Below, piece after piece: positions 7,832 through 16,932 of a stretch of DNA of 64,000 nucleotides; within the stretch, counting starts at the first letter, position 1; every line of letters starts with the position of its first letter. The notes under the pieces were generated by a model. That model did not search any database, was not told the origin of the DNA, and saw only the letters and a list, made by a program, of their open reading frames with translations. This stretch comes from Caldilinea sp. CFX5 (GTDB lineage: Bacteria; Chloroflexota; Anaerolineae; Caldilineales; Caldilineaceae), in contig QWII01000050.1 in the NCBI GenBank assembly GCA_021405325.1, positions 1 through 64,000 of the forward strand. Direction: 5' to 3'. The position numbers were made by a program, and so were the translations under genes.

Positions 7832-8624
7832 CCGTGACTTTCATCGGCGCGCCGGTGCCGCCGCGGCGCAACATAACGATCTCAGCCAGGATGCTCAGGG
7901 CGATCTCTTCCGGCGTTTCGGCGTTGAGTTCCAGCCCCATGGGTGCGTGGACAGCCTGTAACTTTTCCAACGGAATGCCCTTCTCTGCCAGTTGTTTGCG
8001 CGCCGTCAACCAGCGCCGCTGTGAACCGATCACCCCCAGATAGGCGTGGGGCTGGGCGAGCAAGGTTGGCAACGCTTCCACATCGACCCGCATCCCGCGT
8101 GTGGGCATGACGATGTAGGTTTGGGCGTTAAAGGCAAAGTGATTGGGCAACTCCACCAACGGGACAGGCAAATATTCATCAGCGCCCGGCGCCGCCTGCG
8201 GGTTGCAAAACTCGGCGCGGTCATCACAAAAGATCACGCGAAAGCCCAGCCATTTCCCCAATTGGAGCAACGCCTTGCCCACATGGCCGGCGCCGATAAT
8301 CAGTAAAGTGGCCGGCGGCAGCAGCGCTTCCACAAAAATCTCCACTTCCCCGCCACAGACGCCGGGGTCGCCCGCGCCGGGATTCACCAGCGTATAGGCC
8401 ACCGTGCGCGGCTCACCGCTGCGGATCACCTCTTGCGCCGCCGCCAGCACGCGACTCTCCATCTCGCCGCCACCAACGGTGCCGTCAAAGCGACCATCAG
8501 CATAGACCAGCATCTTGCTACCCACATGCCGCGGCACACTCCCCCGCGCCCGAATAATCGTACAAAGCGCCGCCGCCGCCCCCGCCTTCTCCACTTCCGC
8601 CGCCTGTGCAAACAATGACGCCAT
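7818..8624 (-). CDS. xdhC: XdhC/CoxI family molybdenum hydroxylase maturation protein
   Basis: 268 residues. The N-terminal XdhC/CoxI domain has TIIRARGSVPRHVGSKMLV and GTVGGGEMES. The C-terminal Rossmann domain starts LLIIGAGHVGKALLQLGKWL. XdhC proteins bind Moco, promote sulfuration and insert the cofactor into xanthine-dehydrogenase-type enzymes; here the client is presumably the gene at 16921-19920. It lies 8 kb downstream of that gene, after the nucleoside importer. ATG 8624 lies just beyond an octamer array. Confidence 0.93.
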   Translation of the reverse strand: MASLFAQAAEVEKAGAAAALCTIIRARGSVPRHVGSKMLVYADGRFDGTVGGGEMESRVLAAAQEVIRSGEPRTVAYTLVNPGAGDPGVCGGEVEIFVEALLPPATLLIIGAGHVGKALLQLGKWLGFRVIFCDDRAEFCNPQAAPGADEYLPVPLVELPNHFAFNAQTYIVMPTRGMRVDVEALPTLLAQPHAYLGVIGSQRRWLTARKQLAEKGIPLEKLQAVHAPMGLELNAETPEEIALSILAEIVMLRRGGTGAPMKVTDDPA

Positions 8625-8633
8625 GCTCCCGAA

Positions 8634-8710
8634 CCTATCTACCTGTCTACCTGTCTACCTGTCTACCTGTCTACCTGTCTACCTGTCTACCTGTCTACCT
8701 GTCTACCTAC
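8634..8710. repeat. CTACCTGT octamer array
   Basis: About nine near-perfect tandem CTACCTGT units in one orientation, between the permease stop (8716-8718) and the xdhC start (8624). Read on the coding strand each unit is ACAGGTAG and contains TAG. Confidence 0.92.
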
Positions 8711-8715
8711 CCCCG

Positions 8716-9672
8716 CTACGTCCGCTCCTCACGCATATAGGGCAACCCCAACGCCGCCGGCGCACCCACGCGGCGCCCAAAGGTCTCCCACCAGGTGATC
8801 AGAATTAAGACAATAATCGTCAGCAGATAGGGCAACATGTTGAGCAGCGAGGCTGGGATGGTGGTGCCGGCAGCTTGCAGGCGAAATTGCACGGCATTGA
8901 CGCCGCCAAAGAGCAGCGCCCCGACAATCGCCCGCGCCGGGTTCCAGGTGGCAAAGATCACCAGCGCAATGGCGATCCAGCCGCGCCCGCCGGTCATATT
9001 CTCGGTCCAGCCGGGGATGTAGGCCAGCGACAGATGCGCGCCCCCCAACCCGACCAACATCCCGCCGATGATCGTGTAGAGATAGCGCAAGCCGGCCACA
9101 TCCACTCCCATCGCGTCGACTGTCTGTGGGTTTTCGCCCACGGCGCGCAGATGGAGACCGGCCCGTGTCTTGTAAAGGAAATACCAGCTCACCACCAGGG
9201 CCAGATACATGAGATAGACCAGCAGATCCCGGTGAAAGAGCGCCGGACCGACCACCGGCAGTTGACTCAACCCTGGCAACAGGACTTCGTTAAAGCGCGG
9301 TCCGGTCAACCCCACCAACGGCGCACCATCCGGCCCCAACCGTTGCCCCAGAAAGCTCGCCAACCCTGAACCAAAGAGGGTCAACGCCAACCCGGAGACG
9401 ACCTGATCGGCGCGCAAGGTGATGGTGAGCAACGCATGGATCGACGCCAGCACCCCCCCCACCAGCACCGCCGTAAAGACCCCAACCCAGGCGTTCCCCG
9501 AGTGGAAGGCCGCGGCAAAAGCCGTCACCGCGCCCATGATCATCATCCCCTCCACCCCCAGGTTGAGGATGCCCGCCCGCTCGGTAATAATCTCCCCAAT
9601 CGTGGCAAAGACCAGCGAAGTCCCGGCGGCAATCGTAATGCTTAAGAGCGAAACAAATAGTGCTGTGTCCAT
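8716..9672 (-). CDS. BMP-type nucleoside/simple sugar ABC permease, second subunit
   Basis: 318 residues, strongly hydrophobic with about 8-9 membrane segments. LGVEGMMIMGA and the region from LVFATIGEIITERAGILNLG are hallmark sequences of the BPD_transp_2 permeases of nucleoside importers (YufQ/NupC-like). It is the last transporter gene of the importer set. The upstream permease is separated by an inverted octamer array. Substrate is likely a purine nucleoside or base, inferred from the neighbouring hydroxylase genes. Confidence 0.92.
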   Translation of the reverse strand: MDTALFVSLLSITIAAGTSLVFATIGEIITERAGILNLGVEGMMIMGAVTAFAAAFHSGNAWVGVFTAVLVGGVLASIHALLTITLRADQVVSGLALTLFGSGLASFLGQRLGPDGAPLVGLTGPRFNEVLLPGLSQLPVVGPALFHRDLLVYLMYLALVVSWYFLYKTRAGLHLRAVGENPQTVDAMGVDVAGLRYLYTIIGGMLVGLGGAHLSLAYIPGWTENMTGGRGWIAIALVIFATWNPARAIVGALLFGGVNAVQFRLQAAGTTIPASLLNMLPYLLTIIVLILITWWETFGRRVGAPAALGLPYMREERT

Positions 9673-9691
9673 GTTTGTCTCCGTGTGTCAT

Positions 9692-9852
9692 GACAGGTAG
9701 ACAGTGGGACAGTGGGACAGTAAGACAGTAAGACAGTAAGACAGTAAGACAGTAAGACAGTAAGACAGTTTTCACCATCTACTGATTTACTGACCTACTG
9801 ATTTACTGACCTACTGATTTACTGACCTACTGATTTACTGTCCCACTGTCAC
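9692..9852. repeat. Inverted octamer array between the two permeases
   Basis: Left arm of AGTAAGAC/AGTGGGAC units, centre TTTTCACCAT near 9769, right arm of ACTGATTT/ACTGACCT units. The TAA stop of the upstream permease (9835-9837) is inside. The word resembles that at 15670-15795 and differs from the CTACCTGT word of the other arrays in this operon. Confidence 0.9.
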
Positions 9853-10980
9853 CACTGCCTTCTTCTTCCCCTCACCCGTCCACACCACGCGCAAGCGGTA
9901 GCGGGTGAAAATGTCACCGCCGAGGACGCAGAAGAGGATGGCCCCTTGCAACACCAGGGCGACGGCGGCGGGGAGGCTCATGCTGATCTGGATCTGTTCG
10001 CCGCCGACAAGGAGCGCGGCCAGCAGCACGGCGACCAATAAAATCCCCCACGGGCTGAGTTTGCCCAGCCAGGCGACGATGATGCCGGTAAAGCCGTTGC
10101 CCACGTCCAGCCCACGCTGTAGACGGTGCGAAATGCCCGATACCTCAGTTACGCCGGCCAGCCCGGCCAGTCCGCCGGAGAGGGCCATCACCAAAATGAT
10201 GTTGGCAATGATGCTGATGCCGGCATAGCGGGCGGCGTTCGGATTCTCGCCGATCAGCCGGATCTCGTACCCCCAGCGGGTGCGATCCAACACCACCCAG
10301 ATCAGGATGGCAACCACCACCGCGATCACTAACCCCCAGTGCAGCCGCCCGGTAAAGCGGGGCAACCAGGTGTAATCGGGTAACATGGCCGTCCCCGGAA
10401 AGCCCATGCCCTGCGGATCTTTCCAGGCAATCTGGAAGAGATATTGATACCACAAAATGGCAATATAATTGAGCATCAAGGTGGTGATAATTTCATTGAC
10501 CTTTAGATAAGATTTGAGCAGCGCCGGGATCAACCCCCAGAGCGCCCCGGCAATCATGCCGGCGATGATCATCAGCGGCAGATAGACCCAGGGGCTTTGC
10601 GGCAAAAAGGGCAGCGTCGCCGGGAACCAGAGCGCCACCGCCGCCGCGCCCACGCCCCCCATCACCAGTTGCCCTTCGGCCCCAATGTTCCAAAAGAGCA
10701 TCCGAAAGGCAATGGCCACCGACAAGCCGGTCAGCATCAGCGGGATGGCCTTGACCAACGTCTCCGTCAAGCCAAAAAACTGGCCATGTTGCCACTGGGC
10801 CGGCGTGCCAAAAGCGCCTTCAAACATGGCGCGATAGGTCTGCCACGGATTCGCCCCCACCAGCGCCAGCAAGATCGCCCCAAAACAGAGCGCCAACCCA
10901 ACCGAAAGCACCGGCGTCAAATAATAAGCCGTCCGTGAAATCGCCAGACGCTTCTCAAACTTCAAGGAAAAAGGCAGCAT
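9835..10980 (-). CDS. BMP-type nucleoside/simple sugar ABC permease, first subunit
   Basis: 381 residues from ATG 10980, chosen because AGAGGTG lies directly before it. An upstream in-frame extension would translate octamer repeats (STCLPIYLSTYLP) and is rejected. The protein is a BPD_transp_2 permease: FRMLFWNIGAEGQLVMGGVG is the diagnostic block, and ENPNAARYAGIS follows. About nine membrane segments. It pairs with the permease at 8716-9672 and the ATPase at 11741-13303. The order is interrupted by an unrelated S23 gene. Confidence 0.92.
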   Translation of the reverse strand: MLPFSLKFEKRLAISRTAYYLTPVLSVGLALCFGAILLALVGANPWQTYRAMFEGAFGTPAQWQHGQFFGLTETLVKAIPLMLTGLSVAIAFRMLFWNIGAEGQLVMGGVGAAAVALWFPATLPFLPQSPWVYLPLMIIAGMIAGALWGLIPALLKSYLKVNEIITTLMLNYIAILWYQYLFQIAWKDPQGMGFPGTAMLPDYTWLPRFTGRLHWGLVIAVVVAILIWVVLDRTRWGYEIRLIGENPNAARYAGISIIANIILVMALSGGLAGLAGVTEVSGISHRLQRGLDVGNGFTGIIVAWLGKLSPWGILLVAVLLAALLVGGEQIQISMSLPAAVALVLQGAILFCVLGGDIFTRYRLRVVWTGEGKKKAVVTVGQ

Positions 10981-10991
10981 TTGCACCTCTT

Positions 10992-11143
10992 TAGGTAGAT
11001 AGGTAGACAGGTAGATAGGTAAACAGGTAGACAAGTAGACAGGTAGATAGGTAGACAGGTTAGATAGGTAGACAGGTAGATACGTCCTATTCCCTGTGTA
11101 CCTGTGTACCTGTTTACCTGTTTACCTATCTACCTATCCACCT
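10992..11143. repeat. Inverted octamer array 3' of the S23 gene
   Basis: Left arm of GTAGACAG/GTAGATAG units, centre TACGTCCTATTCCCTGTGTA at 11081-11100, right arm of TACCTGTT/TACCTATC units. The S23 stop TAG (11130-11132) is inside. The centre is the exact reverse complement of 11680-11699 on the other side of the S23 gene. Confidence 0.9.
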
Positions 11144-11615
11144 CATACTCAACCGGGTTTTCGCGTAGGGTGACGCCGTAGAGTTCATGGCCGGCGCGTT
11201 GTGTGCGAACGTAGTTCATGTAGCCATTTAAGGCTTTTTCGGCGCGCTTGGTTAAATGATATAAGGCTTCAAAGTATGGCTGTTCAATATAACCAAACAA
11301 TTGAGCAGTGATGAAATGGGACAAGGTTTCATTCAGCGAACCCCGTGCGTTGGAATAAAATTTCAGGCTATCCAGATAATGGTATCTGCCATACCCTTCG
11401 GCAATATTCGCTGGCGAACTTTTGGACGACTTGCGCACTTGACTCACCAAATCATACTTTTCCTCAGCCGGCAGCAATTTCGCCATTTCATGGGCATTCA
11501 CCATCACATCCAGCGCTAACTGGTAACACTCCAAGTCTTCAAACCCGCGCGTTCCCTTCACCCCAGGTGACGTATACAGTGCCTTCTTCAATACTACCCT
11601 GTTGCTACCTTCCAT
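11130..11615 (-). CDS. S23 four-helix bundle protein (rRNA intervening-sequence family)
   Basis: 161 residues from ATG 11615, preceded by AAGGAG. Signature blocks are FEDLECYQLALDVMVNAHEM, KSSKSSPANIAEGYGR and LKFYSNARGSLNETLSHFI. The family was first seen in 23S rRNA intervening sequences and is also common as orphan genes; its function is unknown. It splits the importer operon between ATPase and permease and is flanked by two octamer arrays whose centres are mutual reverse complements, which suggests insertion as a cassette. Confidence 0.9.
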   Translation of the reverse strand: MEGSNRVVLKKALYTSPGVKGTRGFEDLECYQLALDVMVNAHEMAKLLPAEEKYDLVSQVRKSSKSSPANIAEGYGRYHYLDSLKFYSNARGSLNETLSHFITAQLFGYIEQPYFEALYHLTKRAEKALNGYMNYVRTQRAGHELYGVTLRENPVEYEVDR

Positions 11616-11635
11616 CCCCTCAATCTCCTTGTGTG

Positions 11636-11753
11636 TAGGTGGATAGGTAGATAGGTAGACAGGTAGATAGGTAGACAGGTACACAGGGAATAGGACGTAT
11701 CTACCTGTTTACCTGTCTACCTGTTTACCTATCTACCTATTTACCTACCTCCC
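11636..11753. repeat. Inverted octamer array 5' of the S23 gene
   Basis: Left arm of GGTAGATA/GGTAGACA units, centre ACAGGGAATAGGACGTAT (11682-11699), right arm of TACCTGTT/TACCTATC units. The TAG stop of the ATPase gene (11741-11743) is inside. A similar centre occurs at 13318-13423. Confidence 0.9.
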
Positions 11754-13303
11754 TCCCCCGCCATCATCAACCCCAACTGGGCAATGGTGGCTTGGGCGGC
11801 ATCGACAATGCCCATGATGCGCCCGCCGCAGATGACGGCGATGCGGTCGCTCAGGTTTAACAACTCGTCCAAATCTTCCGAGAGCAGGAAGATGGCGACG
11901 CCCTGGCTGCGCTGTTCCAGCAGATGACGGCGCACCGTTTCAATCGCGCCCACATCCAGCCCGCGCGTCGGATAGGCGGCGACCAGCAGACTGGGCTGCA
12001 TCTGTCGCTTCTGTTGACCGGCCTGGATTTCGCGCGCCAGAATTGCCTTCTGCTGGTTGCCGCCGGAGAGCATCCGCGCCGGCGTTGCTGTGTTCGGCGT
12101 CAGGATTTGAAAGCTTTGAATCAACTGTTGGGCAAAATTGGCGATGACGCGCTGGGCCAAAAAGGGGCCGTTGGCAATCGGCGCCTGACGATAGGCTTTC
12201 ATGACCAGATTGTCACTAATCGGCAAGTTGCCGGCCAGCCCCATGCCCAAGCGGTCGCTGGGAACGTGGGAAACGCCGGCTTCAATAAAGCGCCGCGGCG
12301 GCTGATGGGTTAGATCGACGCCGTTGACCAACACCTGACCGGCCGTGCTGGGGCGCAGCCCGGTGACCACTTCGGTCAGCGTGCGTTGCCCGTTGCCGGC
12401 GACACCGGCCAACCCCACAATCTCGCCGCCATGCACTTCCAGCGAGACGCCATGCAGCGCCGGCAACCCTTTGTCATTACGTGCTTCAATATCGCGCAGG
12501 GTCAAGACGACCGGGCCAAGCGCCACCTTGCGCTTTTCAGTGCGGAAGAGAACCTCGCGCCCGACCATGAGTTTCGCCAATTCGACCTTGCTGGTGTCGG
12601 CGGTGTCCAGGGTGGCGACCTGCTTGCCGCCGCGCAAGACCGTGACCCGATCGGCAAAAGCCATCACTTCATCCAACTTGTGGCTGATAAAGATGATCGC
12701 CTTGCCCTCGCCGGCCATGCGACGCAAGGTATGTCCCAATTCGTCGGCTTCTTGTGGCGTCAACACGGCCGTCGGTTCATCAAGAATCAAGACATCGGCG
12801 CCGCGATAGAGCAACTTGAGAATCTCGACCCGCTGCTGCTCGCCCACGGATAATTGCCAGATATACGCTTTGGGGTCAACCGGCAGCCGATATTGCTTGG
12901 CCAGGGCGCGAATTTTCTCTTCGACGGCCGTCATGTTCAGGTTGAAAGGCACATCCTTCAACCCCAGAATCATATTTTCGGCCACAGTCTGGGTTGGCAC
13001 CAGCTTAAAGTGTTGATGCACCATGCCAATGCCATGCGCAAAGGCTGCGCTGGGCGAATGGAGATCGACCGGCTGCGGCTTCGCTTGCCCCTTGGCGCCC
13101 AGCAGAATCTCCCCCTCATCCGGGCGATAGAGGCCGCAGAGAACGCTCATCAGCGTACTCTTCCCTGCCCCATTTTCGCCCAGCAAGGCATGGATTTCCC
13201 CCGCGCGCACAGTCAGATCCACCTGTTCGTTGGCAATCACCCCGGGAAACCGCTTCGTAATCCCGCGCATCTGCACCGCAACCGGCGCTGCTTTCTCGGC
13301 CAT
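11741..13303 (-). CDS. Nucleoside/simple sugar ABC ATPase with two NBDs
   Basis: 520 residues with tandem nucleotide-binding domains. The first has Walker A GENGAGKST, signature LSVGEQQRVEIL and Walker B VLILDEPTAVL. The second has the degenerate Walker A GVAGNGQRTL and signature MLSGGNQQKAILAREI, as in RbsA/YufO-type ATPases. It energises the BMP importer. It follows the binding-protein gene across a 115-nt gap holding an inverted octamer array. Confidence 0.94.
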   Translation of the reverse strand: MAEKAAPVAVQMRGITKRFPGVIANEQVDLTVRAGEIHALLGENGAGKSTLMSVLCGLYRPDEGEILLGAKGQAKPQPVDLHSPSAAFAHGIGMVHQHFKLVPTQTVAENMILGLKDVPFNLNMTAVEEKIRALAKQYRLPVDPKAYIWQLSVGEQQRVEILKLLYRGADVLILDEPTAVLTPQEADELGHTLRRMAGEGKAIIFISHKLDEVMAFADRVTVLRGGKQVATLDTADTSKVELAKLMVGREVLFRTEKRKVALGPVVLTLRDIEARNDKGLPALHGVSLEVHGGEIVGLAGVAGNGQRTLTEVVTGLRPSTAGQVLVNGVDLTHQPPRRFIEAGVSHVPSDRLGMGLAGNLPISDNLVMKAYRQAPIANGPFLAQRVIANFAQQLIQSFQILTPNTATPARMLSGGNQQKAILAREIQAGQQKRQMQPSLLVAAYPTRGLDVGAIETVRRHLLEQRSQGVAIFLLSEDLDELLNLSDRIAVICGGRIMGIVDAAQATIAQLGLMMAGEGGR

Positions 13304-13317
13304 AGTTCCTCTTTGTG

Positions 13318-13423
13318 GTAAGGTAGACAGGAGACAGGTAGACAGGGGACAGGTAGACAGGTAGACAGGGAATAAGACCTATTTACCTGTGTACCTGTGT
13401 ACCTGTCTACCTGTCTACCTACT
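13318..13423. repeat. Inverted octamer array between bmpA and ATPase gene
   Basis: Left arm of GTAGACAG units, centre ACAGGGAATAAGACCTAT, right arm of TACCTGTG/TACCTGTC units. The TAG stop of bmpA (13419-13421) is inside. The centre differs by few bases from that at 11682-11699. Confidence 0.9.
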
Positions 13424-14573
13424 GCCCCAACCCCTCCGGCGCTTCCTTCGGGGCTTCGCCGACGACGCCTTCAACGAAGTAGTCCATGCTCAGGAGTTCG
13501 GCGTCGGTCAGACATTTGCCTTCGGCGACGATCAGTTTGCCGTTGGCGCCGTTGACCGGACCGCAGAAGAGTGTGCCTTTGCCTTCGACAAATTCTTGCT
13601 TCTTGGCTTCGACCAGGGTTTTGGTCTCGTCGGCGACTTTGGCCGAGAGGGGCGCCAGATCGACAATGCCTTCATCCATGCCGCCATAGTAGGATTCGCT
13701 GGCATAGGCGCCATCCATGATCTGCTGGACAATGGCGCTGTACTTGTGGCCCCAGTTCCAAACCGGGCTGGTCAAGACCGTGTCGCCGACAATCTTGCTC
13801 ATGTCCGAATTGTAGCCGATGGAGAATTTGCCGGCATCAGCGGCGGCTTTTTGCGGTTCGGTGGTGTCTTGGTGCTGGGCGATCACATCGGCGCCGGCGG
13901 CCAAGAGGGCGTCAGCGGCTTCCTTCTCTTTGGGCGGGTCAAACCAGGTGTTGGTCCAGACGACGCGCACCTCGGCTGCCGGGTTGACTTCGCGCACGCC
14001 CAGGGTAAAGGCGTTGATGCCGCGTACCACTTCCGGGATCGGGAAGGCGGCAACATAACCGACAATGTTGCTGGTAGTGGCCGCGCCGGCGACGAGACCG
14101 GAGAGATAGCGCGCCTGTTCCATGCGACCGAAGACGGTCGAAACGTTGGCGGCGGTCTTATAGCCGGAGACATGGACAAACCAGGTATCCGGGAATTCGC
14201 TGGCGACGGTGATCGTCGGGTCCATAAAGCCGAAAGAGGTGGTAATGATCAGCTTGTACCCCTTCTGGGCGAAATCGCGGATGACGCGTTCGGCTTCCGG
14301 CCCTTCGGGAATGTTTTCAACATAGGCGGTTTCGATCTTGTCGCCAAACTTCTCTTCCAACGCCAGCCGCCCCTGATCGTGCGCCCAGGTCCAGCCCAAG
14401 TCGCCAATCGGCGCCACGTAGACAAAGGCAACCTTCAAGACGCCTTCGACCGCCGCCGGTTTTTCCGCCGCTGCGGCTTGATCGCCACCGGTTGCGGGGG
14501 CCGCCGGCGGTGGCGCACAGGCGACCAGGATCAATGCCAGCAGCAGCAAGGCATACAAACGGATACGGTTCAT
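13419..14573 (-). CDS. bmpA: BMP family nucleoside-binding lipoprotein
   Basis: 384 residues. The lipoprotein signal MNRIRLYALLLLALILVACA ends at the lipobox cysteine, then an Ala/Pro-rich linker leads into a Bmp/Med fold (VYVAPIGDLGWTWAHDQG, IITTSFGFMDPTI, YNSDMSK). BMP proteins of this type deliver nucleosides to YufO/YufP/YufQ-like transporters. It is the first gene of the importer set, with AAAGGAGAAAG before the ATG and a promoter candidate upstream. Confidence 0.93.
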   Translation of the reverse strand: MNRIRLYALLLLALILVACAPPPAAPATGGDQAAAAEKPAAVEGVLKVAFVYVAPIGDLGWTWAHDQGRLALEEKFGDKIETAYVENIPEGPEAERVIRDFAQKGYKLIITTSFGFMDPTITVASEFPDTWFVHVSGYKTAANVSTVFGRMEQARYLSGLVAGAATTSNIVGYVAAFPIPEVVRGINAFTLGVREVNPAAEVRVVWTNTWFDPPKEKEAADALLAAGADVIAQHQDTTEPQKAAADAGKFSIGYNSDMSKIVGDTVLTSPVWNWGHKYSAIVQQIMDGAYASESYYGGMDEGIVDLAPLSAKVADETKTLVEAKKQEFVEGKGTLFCGPVNGANGKLIVAEGKCLTDAELLSMDYFVEGVVGEAPKEAPEGLGQ

Positions 14574-14603
14574 AAAACGCTTTCTCCTTTTTGTTGTGGG
14601 TGT

Positions 14604-14634
14604 AGTGTAAACTAAATTCTTGTTTACTGTTCAA
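14604..14634 (-). promoter_or_regulatory. Promoter candidate for the nucleoside importer
   Basis: On the minus strand, TTGAAC (14629-14634) precedes TACACT (14604-14609) with 19-nt spacing in an AT-rich stretch 30 nt before bmpA. The spacing is long, so it is moderate at best. The rest of the 249-nt gap to yqeB holds only an imperfect palindrome (GATAGGAA, TTCCTATC) near 14652-14695. Confidence 0.4.
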
Positions 14635-14822
14635 GTATTTTAACTCACACAGATAGGAAGGACTACTGAAACTATCCGTGTTTTTTCCTATCCGTGTTAA
14701 CGGCTGTGAACGGTTTCGGCTCGCCCTGAGTAAGCAACATGCAGATGAACATTGCGTAATGAATCTATATCAGTGCTGCAACCTTTGATAGATGACTTAC
14801 ATTGTACCACCAAAAGGTGCTA

Positions 14823-15650
14823 TTACCGCATAACGACGCTGCCCAAAATCGCTTCTAAAACGCCGCCGCCAATCGCCAGGGCTTTGTCGCTAATGGTAAA
14901 GCAATGCGCAACAATGCCGCGCGGGTCAAGGTCGCCAATCTTCATGCCAGGCGTGACAGTGACGGACGGATGGATCAGCCCGCGCACGGTGCCGGCAAAG
15001 GGGGCGTGCATGGTCAGGCCGCCAACTTGCGCCACGGCCTGTCCGCTGCTTACTTGGTCGCCGATCTTGACCAATGGCGTTACCTGTCCACTGGTCGGCG
15101 CCCGCAGAACCCGATCAGCGCCAATACCGTTGACCAAATCGGGGATGCCCGTATCGGCCTCGGCTGCCCCTTGCTCGATGGGGCGGCCCAAGCGATGGCC
15201 GCGCTTGGTCTCGATGACCACATGGCAATCGACGCCGGCGGTGAAGCCCGGCCCCAACGCGATCACAAGCAGGGCATCGTTGATCTGGGTGCCGATATTG
15301 CGTTTGGCGATGATGGCATCGACAAGAATGGTTGGCCGGACTTGCGTCACCACCGTCGCCGCCGGGTCGACCAACACGGGAACGGCGGCGCTGTAAGCCA
15401 TCTGCTGCGCTTCGCCACTGCTATTGACCCGACGCGCCGTCAAGCCTTCAATTGTAATTTCACCGCTGTACACTGCTTCGCCAAAGGAAACCGTGCGCCG
15501 GACAAACAAAGGCGTCGGCAGTTCCGTCATCAGCAACGGAAAGCCCGCCCGCTTGAGACGATAGGCCACCCCGCTCGCCAGATCACCAGCGCCTTTAATC
15601 ACAATCAGATGCTTCTGAAAAAGGGGGTTGGGTGTGAAGCGTTCGGCCAA
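14823..15650 (-). CDS. yqeB: YqeB (EF2563-type) selenium-dependent hydroxylase accessory protein
   Basis: 275 residues. The N-terminus IVIKGAGDLASGVAYRLKRA is the family signature, and the protein continues PGFTAGVDCHVVIETKRGH and a C-terminal biotinyl-like barrel (GQVTPLVKIGDQVSSGQAVA). The family co-occurs with selenium-dependent molybdenum hydroxylases; its exact role is unknown. TTG 15650 is chosen, with AAGAGGAAA upstream. It lies between the LLM oxidoreductase and the importer. Confidence 0.9.
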   Translation of the reverse strand: MAERFTPNPLFQKHLIVIKGAGDLASGVAYRLKRAGFPLLMTELPTPLFVRRTVSFGEAVYSGEITIEGLTARRVNSSGEAQQMAYSAAVPVLVDPAATVVTQVRPTILVDAIIAKRNIGTQINDALLVIALGPGFTAGVDCHVVIETKRGHRLGRPIEQGAAEADTGIPDLVNGIGADRVLRAPTSGQVTPLVKIGDQVSSGQAVAQVGGLTMHAPFAGTVRGLIHPSVTVTPGMKIGDLDPRGIVAHCFTISDKALAIGGGVLEAILGSVVMR

Positions 15651-15669
15651 AGGGTGATTTCCTCTTGCA

Positions 15670-15795
15670 TAGTAAGACAGTGAGCCAGTGGGACAGTAAG
15701 TCAGTAGGACAGTAAGTCAGTAAGACAGAGCCGTGCTACTGGCCACTGACCCACTGACCTACTGATTTACTGTCCTACTGACTTACTGTCCTACT
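15670..15795. repeat. Inverted octamer array between LLM gene and yqeB
   Basis: Left arm of AGTAAGAC/AGTAAGTC/AGTGGGAC units, centre near 15729-15743, right arm of ACTGACCT/ACTGATTT/ACTGTCCT units. The TAG stop of the LLM gene (15794-15796) is formed at the array edge. Confidence 0.88.
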
Positions 15796-16801
15796 ACGCA
15801 CTATAACCTTCCGAGAAGACCTCAATCATCAAATACGGGTCGCCCAGCGGGTACAAGATCGGGCAGGTGCAGCCGCGGTTGACATATTCGCGCACCTTGG
15901 CCTTCACCTCTTCGGGCGTGCCGCTGGCGGTAATCCGTTGCACCAGGTCATCGGGCACCAGCTTCATCGCTTCTTTGATCTGCTCTTTGGTGGCGGGCCA
16001 ACCGAGAATTGATTGAATCTTGGCGACGGTCTCCGGGGGGGTGTTGCTGGCTTTGGTGATATGGGGTTGTTGCGCAATATATTGGGTGAGCAACCAGCGG
16101 GCGCCATCCAACGCTTTGGCTTTATCCATATCCACCGAACAGACAATCAACTGCGGGCGGTCAATGTCATCCAGGGTGCGACCGGCCCGCGCTGCGCCAA
16201 TTTGCAGTTGCTTTATCGCTTCATCATTATACTCAGGCGGCACGCAATAGTTCAAAACCGCGCCGTCGGCGATCTCACCGGTCAGTTCCATCATCTTGCC
16301 GCCGGTCGCGCCGATCATCATCGGGATGTTGCGCGGCTCGCGGCGGCCATGCACCACATCCAACTCAATGCCCTTGACCTTGTGGAACTCGCCGTCATAG
16401 GTGACATTTTCCATGCGCAGCAGACGGCGCATCACCTCAATGGTCTCGCGCATCGCCAGCAGCGGCTTACGCCGTTCAATCCCCACATTCGCCGCCAGCG
16501 GATCCCACCAGGCGCCAATGCCACAAATAATCCGATTAGGCGCCAGATCATCCAGCGTCAAAAAGGTCGAGGCCAGCAAGCCAATATTGCGCGTCCAGTT
16601 GTTGATGACCCCCGACCCCACCTTAATGCGCTCCGTGACCGCGGCAAAGGCCGCCATCGGCACAATCGCATCGCGCACCAACCGACTCTCTGCCTGCCAG
16701 ACCGCCTCGAAGCCATGCTTCTCCGCATACTGGACAATCTTCATCCCCTCGCGCAGTTCATGCGCATCCTGTAAGTACAAGGCAACCCGATCTTGACTCA
16801 T
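15794..16801 (-). CDS. LLM-class flavin-dependent oxidoreductase
   Basis: 335 residues from ATG 16801 (GGAGGAG just upstream; a longer form would translate repeats). Luciferase-like TIM-barrel signals are [39 protein letters not shown] and [18 protein letters not shown]. Related enzymes use FMN or F420 to oxidise or reduce small organics, such as methylene-tetrahydromethanopterin-reductase-like proteins. Its place between xanthine-dehydrogenase-like and yqeB genes suggests another step on the same heterocyclic substrate. The cofactor cannot be decided from sequence. Confidence 0.82.
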   Translation of the reverse strand: MSQDRVALYLQDAHELREGMKIVQYAEKHGFEAVWQAESRLVRDAIVPMAAFAAVTERIKVGSGVINNWTRNIGLLASTFLTLDDLAPNRIICGIGAWWDPLAANVGIERRKPLLAMRETIEVMRRLLRMENVTYDGEFHKVKGIELDVVHGRREPRNIPMMIGATGGKMMELTGEIADGAVLNYCVPPEYNDEAIKQLQIGAARAGRTLDDIDRPQLIVCSVDMDKAKALDGARWLLTQYIAQQPHITKASNTPPETVAKIQSILGWPATKEQIKEAMKLVPDDLVQRITASGTPEEVKAKVREYVNRGCTCPILYPLGDPYLMIEVFSEGYSA

Positions 16802-16818
16802 GTTTTCTCCTCCATGCA

Positions 16819-16932
16819 GATGACAAGGTGACAGGATGACAGGGTGACAAGGTGAAGGGGTGACAAGGTGATTGGATAACAAGGTAACGGGAATTTTTAC
16901 CTTGTCACCCTGTCACCTTGTCACCCTGTCAT
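16819..16932. repeat. Inverted octamer array between xdh gene and LLM gene
   Basis: Left arm of GGTGACAA/GGATGACA units, centre GGGAATTTTTAC near 16889-16900, right arm of CTTGTCAC/CCTGTCAC units. The TGA stop of the xdh gene (16921-16923) is inside. The same word occurs at 40071-40245 and 44685-44777. Confidence 0.9.

Noticed and set aside
10981..11034. N-terminal extension of the first nucleoside permease
   Set aside because: The extra 18 residues translate octamer repeats, and a good ribosome-binding site stands before ATG 10980.
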